From a bacterium HR11 (GTDB lineage: Bacteria; Acidobacteriota; HRBIN11), in the NCBI GenBank assembly GCA_002898535.1, contig BEHN01000002.1, forward strand, positions 62,001 to 126,000: DNA of 64,000 nt. Reading direction: 5' to 3'. Below the pieces are notes generated by a model. That model saw only the letters and a program-made list of their open reading frames with translations. It did not search any database and was not told the origin of the DNA. Shown here piece after piece: positions 60,821 to 64,000 of the stretch (within the stretch, counting starts at the first letter, position 1; every line of letters starts with the position of its first letter). Made by a program: the position numbers and the translations under genes.

Positions 60821-62758
60821 ATGACGACGGCGACGGTCGAGACCGAAGTCCGCACGACCCCGGAGCCGACCTGGGAGCTCGTCCTGAAGCGGAACTCCAT
60901 CGAGCGCCTCAAGCAGGAGAAGTTTCCCCTGGATATCATTCAGGAGCTTCCGCTGTTGATCGCCCGGGGCTACGAGGCCATCCCCGAGGAGGACATCGTC
61001 CGTCTGAACTGGTGGGGCCTGACCCACGACAAGCCGAAGGTCGGGACCTTCATGGTCCGTATCAAGGTCCCGGGCGGCCGCATCACGTCCGGCCAGCTCA
61101 TCGCCGTCGGCGAGCTGGCGCGGCGGTACGGCCGGAACTACGGCGAGCTCACGACCCGTCAGGGGATCCAGCTCCACTGGGTGCGCCTCGACCAGCTCCC
61201 CGAGGTCCTGGAACAGATTCAGGCCGCCGGTCTCACGACCGTCGGCGGCGAGGGGGACACGGTCCGCAACATCACGAGTTGCCCCGTGGCCGGCGTCGAT
61301 CGGGCCGAGCTGTTCGACGTACGGCCCGTCGTCGAGGCGGCGGCCCGATTCTTCTACGGGAATCGGGACTACTCGAACCTCCCCCGGAAACACAAGTACA
61401 CCATCAGCGCCTGCCCGGCCCAGTGCAACGCCCCCGAGATCCACGACGTGGCGCTGGTCGGGACCCTCAAGGACGGCCGGCCCGGGTTCGCCGTCCGGGT
61501 CGGCGGAGGCCTGTCGGCGACGCCCCGGATTTCCCGGGACCTGGGTGTCTTTGTCCCCATCGAAGAGGCCATCGAGGTCCTGCGGGCCGTCACGGACGTA
61601 TGGCAGACGAACCTGCGCTACCGCCTCAGCCGGGCGAAGGCCCGCATCAAGTTCATGGTCGACGACTACGGCCCCGAGGGCGTCCGGGCCATGGTCGAGG
61701 CCCGCTTGGGCCGCCGACTCGAAGACGGGCAGGCGCCGGCCCCGACCCACGACACCGACCATCTGGGCGTGCATCCGCAGAAGCAGGAGGGCCTCGTTTA
61801 CGTGGGGGTTCCCGTCCCGATGGGCTGGGTCCGGGGCGACCAGCTCGTCGCCCTCGGGGAGATCGTCGGCGAGTTCGGCGGCGACGTGCGGTTCACGCGG
61901 ATGCAGAACTTCATCGTCACGGGCGTCCCGGAAGACCGACTCGAGTGGCTCACGGAGCGGCTGACGGCTATCGGATTCGACCCCCGGCGGAACCGCCTTT
62001 ATGGGCGGTCGACGGCCTGCACGGACCACCAGTTCTGCAACTACTCCGTCGCCGAGACCAAGGGCAAGCTCAAGGATATCTTAGCGGCGCTGGAGGCCCG
62101 GTTCGGCCGGGCTGTCGAGGAACTCCGGATTTACGTGGACGGATGCCCCCACGCCTGCGCCCACCACTGGGTCGGCGACATCGGCCTCCAGGGGACGACG
62201 ACCCAGCACCCCACGAAGGGCGTCCGGGTCGAGGCCTACGACGTCTGCCTGCGGGGCGGCCTCGGGACGCGGGCCGCCATCGGCAAGCCCCTGCTCCGGC
62301 GGATTCCCGAGGACCAGATCGTCGAAGTCCTCTGCCGCTTGGTCGGGGCGTGGCTCGAATGGCGGGCCGTCCAGGAGGAGGCCGACGGGACGTTCCGGGA
62401 CTTCCTGGACGCCCATACGGACGACCAGCTCCGGGCCATCGCCCTGGGGACGTCGCCCGTGGACAAAGCCGAGGCCCCCACGCGCGGGCCGGTCGTCCAC
62501 GTGCCCGGCATGTTCCTGACCTTCACGGACGGGGCCGACCGCATCGAGGTCCCGGCCCGGACGGTCCGGGAGGCCCTGGAATGGCTCCGCCAGCGGTATC
62601 CGCGACTCGTTCAGCAGGTCCTGGCGCCCGACGGAAACGTGTCTCCCCTGGTGAATCTGTTCGTAGGCGAGGAGGACATCCGCAACCTCCAAGGTCTCGA
62701 CACGCCCCTGGCGCCCGGCCAGGAACTCATCATCCTGCCGGCCCTATCGGGCGGATGA
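60821..62758 (+). CDS. Ferredoxin-type sulfite/nitrite reductase fused to a MoaD/ThiS-like sulfur carrier
   Basis: 645 aa. The reductase part (about 1-560) has two repeats with TTRQGIQLHWV, SCPVAGVDRAELFD, KYTISACPAQCNAP and the sirohaem/[4Fe-4S] cysteines in TACTDHQFCNYS (Cx5C) and VDGCPHACAHHW (Cx3C). The final 80 residues (from MFLTFTDGADRIEVP) have the beta-grasp pattern of ubiquitin-like sulfur carriers: TVREALEWLRQRYP, LVNLFVGEEDIRNL, PGQELIILPALSGG, ending exactly in Gly-Gly. I infer sulfite reduction to sulfide with transfer to the carrier as thiocarboxylate for Cys or homocysteine synthesis. GGAGGG is 6-9 nt upstream of the ATG. Confidence 0.9.
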   Translation: MTTATVETEVRTTPEPTWELVLKRNSIERLKQEKFPLDIIQELPLLIARGYEAIPEEDIVRLNWWGLTHDKPKVGTFMVRIKVPGGRITSGQLIAVGELARRYGRNYGELTTRQGIQLHWVRLDQLPEVLEQIQAAGLTTVGGEGDTVRNITSCPVAGVDRAELFDVRPVVEAAARFFYGNRDYSNLPRKHKYTISACPAQCNAPEIHDVALVGTLKDGRPGFAVRVGGGLSATPRISRDLGVFVPIEEAIEVLRAVTDVWQTNLRYRLSRAKARIKFMVDDYGPEGVRAMVEARLGRRLEDGQAPAPTHDTDHLGVHPQKQEGLVYVGVPVPMGWVRGDQLVALGEIVGEFGGDVRFTRMQNFIVTGVPEDRLEWLTERLTAIGFDPRRNRLYGRSTACTDHQFCNYSVAETKGKLKDILAALEARFGRAVEELRIYVDGCPHACAHHWVGDIGLQGTTTQHPTKGVRVEAYDVCLRGGLGTRAAIGKPLLRRIPEDQIVEVLCRLVGAWLEWRAVQEEADGTFRDFLDAHTDDQLRAIALGTSPVDKAEAPTRGPVVHVPGMFLTFTDGADRIEVPARTVREALEWLRQRYPRLVQQVLAPDGNVSPLVNLFVGEEDIRNLQGLDTPLAPGQELIILPALSGG

Positions 62759-62767
62759 CCAGTTATC

Positions 62768-63006
62768 AGAGCCGTTCGGTTGGTGGAAACCCGCATGGGT
62801 TCGGCTTTGCCGACCCTTCGGGAAGGACGGTTTTTCAAGCAAAGGGCAGTTCGGCCGAGCGTCCAAGAAGCCCTGCCATCTAGGGCTCTATCGGCCCAAG
62901 GCCGTGGCTCGTCACTCCGTCACTCCGTCACTTTGAAAAACCGTGCTTCCCGGGCGTTGGGAAAGGTTGTCCCGACGCCATTCTCACGAATCGAATGGCT
63001 CTGTTA
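62768..63006. mobile_element. MITE-like intergenic unit, second copy
   Basis: Left arm inverted at 62768-62839 (GAGCCGTTCGG to TTTTTCAAG), right arm at 62933-63006 (TTTGAAAAACCGTGC to CGAATGGCTCTG). Between the arms, next to the right one, is a short CACTCCGT 8-bp repeat. Same organisation as 24341-24602. It fills the gap before cysH. Confidence 0.72.
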
Positions 63007-63060
63007 ACGTGACGACGTGACGGTGTGAGGGGGTAACGACCACCGTTCAACCTATAAACC

Positions 63061-63112
63061 ATTCGCCATTCGCCATTCGCCGTTCGCCACTCGCCACTCG
63101 CCACTCGCCGTC
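63061..63112. repeat. Heptamer tandem repeat (GCCATTC/GCCACTC)
   Basis: Seven consecutive copies of GCCATTC, GCCGTTC and GCCACTC immediately upstream of the cysH ribosome site. Confidence 0.9.
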
Positions 63113-63129
63113 AAAGCGGAGGTCATCGG

Positions 63130-63957
63130 ATGATGCGACGGGTCGTTTTCGACGACCTCGAGATCGGTGAGATCGCCGTCGAACTGGACGACCAGCCGCC
63201 CCCGGCCGTCATCGCCTGGGCCCTAGAGACCTTCGGCGACGGCGTCGCCGTCGTCACGGCCCTGCAGGCCGAGGGGATGGCCATCCTGGACATGGCCGTC
63301 CGGATTCGGCCCGACGTGCGGGTGATCACCGTCGACACGGGCCGCCTGCCCCAGGCGACCTACGAGTTTCTGGACCGCGTCCGAGAACGCTACCCGCAGG
63401 CCCGCTTCGAGGTCCTGTTCCCGGACTACCGGGAGGTCGAGGCGATGGTCCGCCGCCACGGCGTCAACCTGTTTTACCGCTCCGTCCCTCTGCGCCTCCT
63501 CTGCTGTCAGATTCGGAAAGTGCGGCCCCTGGTCCGGGCCCTCGAGGGACTCGACGCCTGGATCACGGGCCTGCGCCGGGAGCAGTGGGCCTCCCGGGCG
63601 AACATCCGGAAGGTCGAGCTGGACCACGACCACGGCGGCATCGTAAAGGTCAATCCCCTGGCCGACTGGACGAAGGAGGAGGTCTGGGAGTACCTGGAGA
63701 CGCACGGCGTGCCGGTCCATCCCCTGTACGCCCGGGGCTACACGAGCATCGGCTGTGAACCCTGCACCCGGCCGATTCAACCCGGCGAGGACGACCGGGC
63801 CGGCCGCTGGTGGTGGGAGCAGGGCGCACCCAAGGAATGCGGCATCCACTGCCCCATCGAGACGGGCGGGTTCGAACACGAGGCGCACGCCATCCTGAAG
63901 GAAGCCCACCCGGAGACCGAAGCGGTGCCGGTCGGCGGAGGGAGCCATGAGCGGTGA
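63130..63957 (+). CDS. cysH: Assimilatory adenylyl-sulfate (APS) reductase, [4Fe-4S] type
   Basis: 275 aa. Reduces APS (or PAPS) to sulfite with thioredoxin. The PP-loop-like fold includes VITVDTGRLPQATYEF; cluster cysteines occur as LCCQIRKVRPL and GCEPCTRPIQPGEDDRAGRW, the pairs that mark the Fe-S APS-using type. The nucleophilic Cys is in KECGIH. It produces the sulfite that the fusion reductase would consume. GGAGG lies 8-10 nt before the ATG. The next gene starts 11 bp before its stop. Confidence 0.94.
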   Translation: MMRRVVFDDLEIGEIAVELDDQPPPAVIAWALETFGDGVAVVTALQAEGMAILDMAVRIRPDVRVITVDTGRLPQATYEFLDRVRERYPQARFEVLFPDYREVEAMVRRHGVNLFYRSVPLRLLCCQIRKVRPLVRALEGLDAWITGLRREQWASRANIRKVELDHDHGGIVKVNPLADWTKEEVWEYLETHGVPVHPLYARGYTSIGCEPCTRPIQPGEDDRAGRWWWEQGAPKECGIHCPIETGGFEHEAHAILKEAHPETEAVPVGGGSHER

Positions 63958-64000
63958 GCGGCCGTCCCCGACGGGCCTGGAACTCCACGAGGACGAAGCC
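63947..64000 (+). CDS. Start of the next gene, 3' truncated
   Basis: ATG 63947 with GGAGGGAG upstream, overlapping the cysH end by 11 bp. Only MSGERPSPTGLELHEDEA is visible. By position it is probably another sulfur-assimilation gene, but the visible residues do not identify it. Confidence 0.6.
   Translation, partial: MSGERPSPTGLELHEDEA

Noticed and set aside
62768-63006. Inverted arms considered as ends of an autonomous insertion sequence
   Set aside because: The interior is too short for a transposase and has no ORF; only a non-autonomous element is supportable.

Overview
This is a GC-rich (roughly 65 %) chromosomal window with about 50 real protein genes. It suggests a free-living, aerobic, diderm heterotroph. 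The evidence is alternative complex III, complex I membrane subunits, outer-membrane beta-barrel and CsgG-type proteins, lipoproteins, and bacillithiol, glycogen and sulfate-assimilation enzymes. The mix of BshA, DUF5916, ActABCDEF and AmmeMemoRadiSam genes would fit Acidobacteriota or a neighbouring, perhaps thermophilic, lineage. That placement is inference, because no rRNA or other phylogenetic marker is present. No rRNA, tRNA or CRISPR array was recognised.

Layout. 0-3.4 kb: a truncated alginate-export-type barrel gene and, convergent to it, a DUF5916 exported protein. 3.5-12.6 kb (+): bshA, a GYD-domain gene, argS, a polyprenol-type glycosyltransferase, an unknown gene, an AMMECR1 protein, a CsgG-like protein and a DUF255 thioredoxin-fold protein. 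12.9-20.2 kb: lgt, a Crp/Fnr regulator and rnc (+), then a PHP phosphoesterase, recO, an HD-GYP response regulator and an atypical histidine kinase (-). 20.2-24.3 kb (-): a tightly overlapping DNA-modification cassette: an HsdS-like gene, two unequal N6-methylases, and an ankyrin lipoprotein. 24.6-28.9 kb (-): purA, a YkgJ-type gene, trxA, glgA and an SDR gene. 28.9-34.6 kb (-): nuoA-H-J-X-K-N, where X is a coiled-coil/nuclease-like intruder. 35-39.5 kb (+): a cysteine-rich exported protein followed by an ABC-2 export module. 39.7-40.9 kb (-): a phosphorylase-like gene and rlpA. 41.2-49.4 kb (-): actA-B-C-D-E-F, the complete alternative complex III. 49.5-56.9 kb (-): a periplasmic protein, a large GAF/PAS/GGDEF/EAL protein, a pair resembling a type III secretion needle protein and its chaperone, queA and a ferredoxin. 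57.3-59.9 kb (+): a DUF4388/TPR protein, tatD and a ccmH-like gene. 60-64 kb (+): sulfate assimilation. A consensus promoter is followed by a small cysteine-containing leader ORF, strong RNA hairpins, a sulfite/nitrite reductase fused to a MoaD/ThiS-like sulfur carrier, and an APS-reductase-type cysH.

The most unusual points are: (1) the sulfite reductase-sulfur carrier fusion and its likely cysteine-responsive leader; (2) the modification cassette with a probable pseudo-methylase/methylase pair and no HsdR helicase; (3) the coiled-coil gene translationally coupled inside the nuo operon; (4) the orphan type III secretion-like pair; and (5) intergenic repeats. The repeats combine 7-8 bp tandem repeats with outward-facing arms of about 72 bp, forming MITE-like units that sit in gaps even inside operons.
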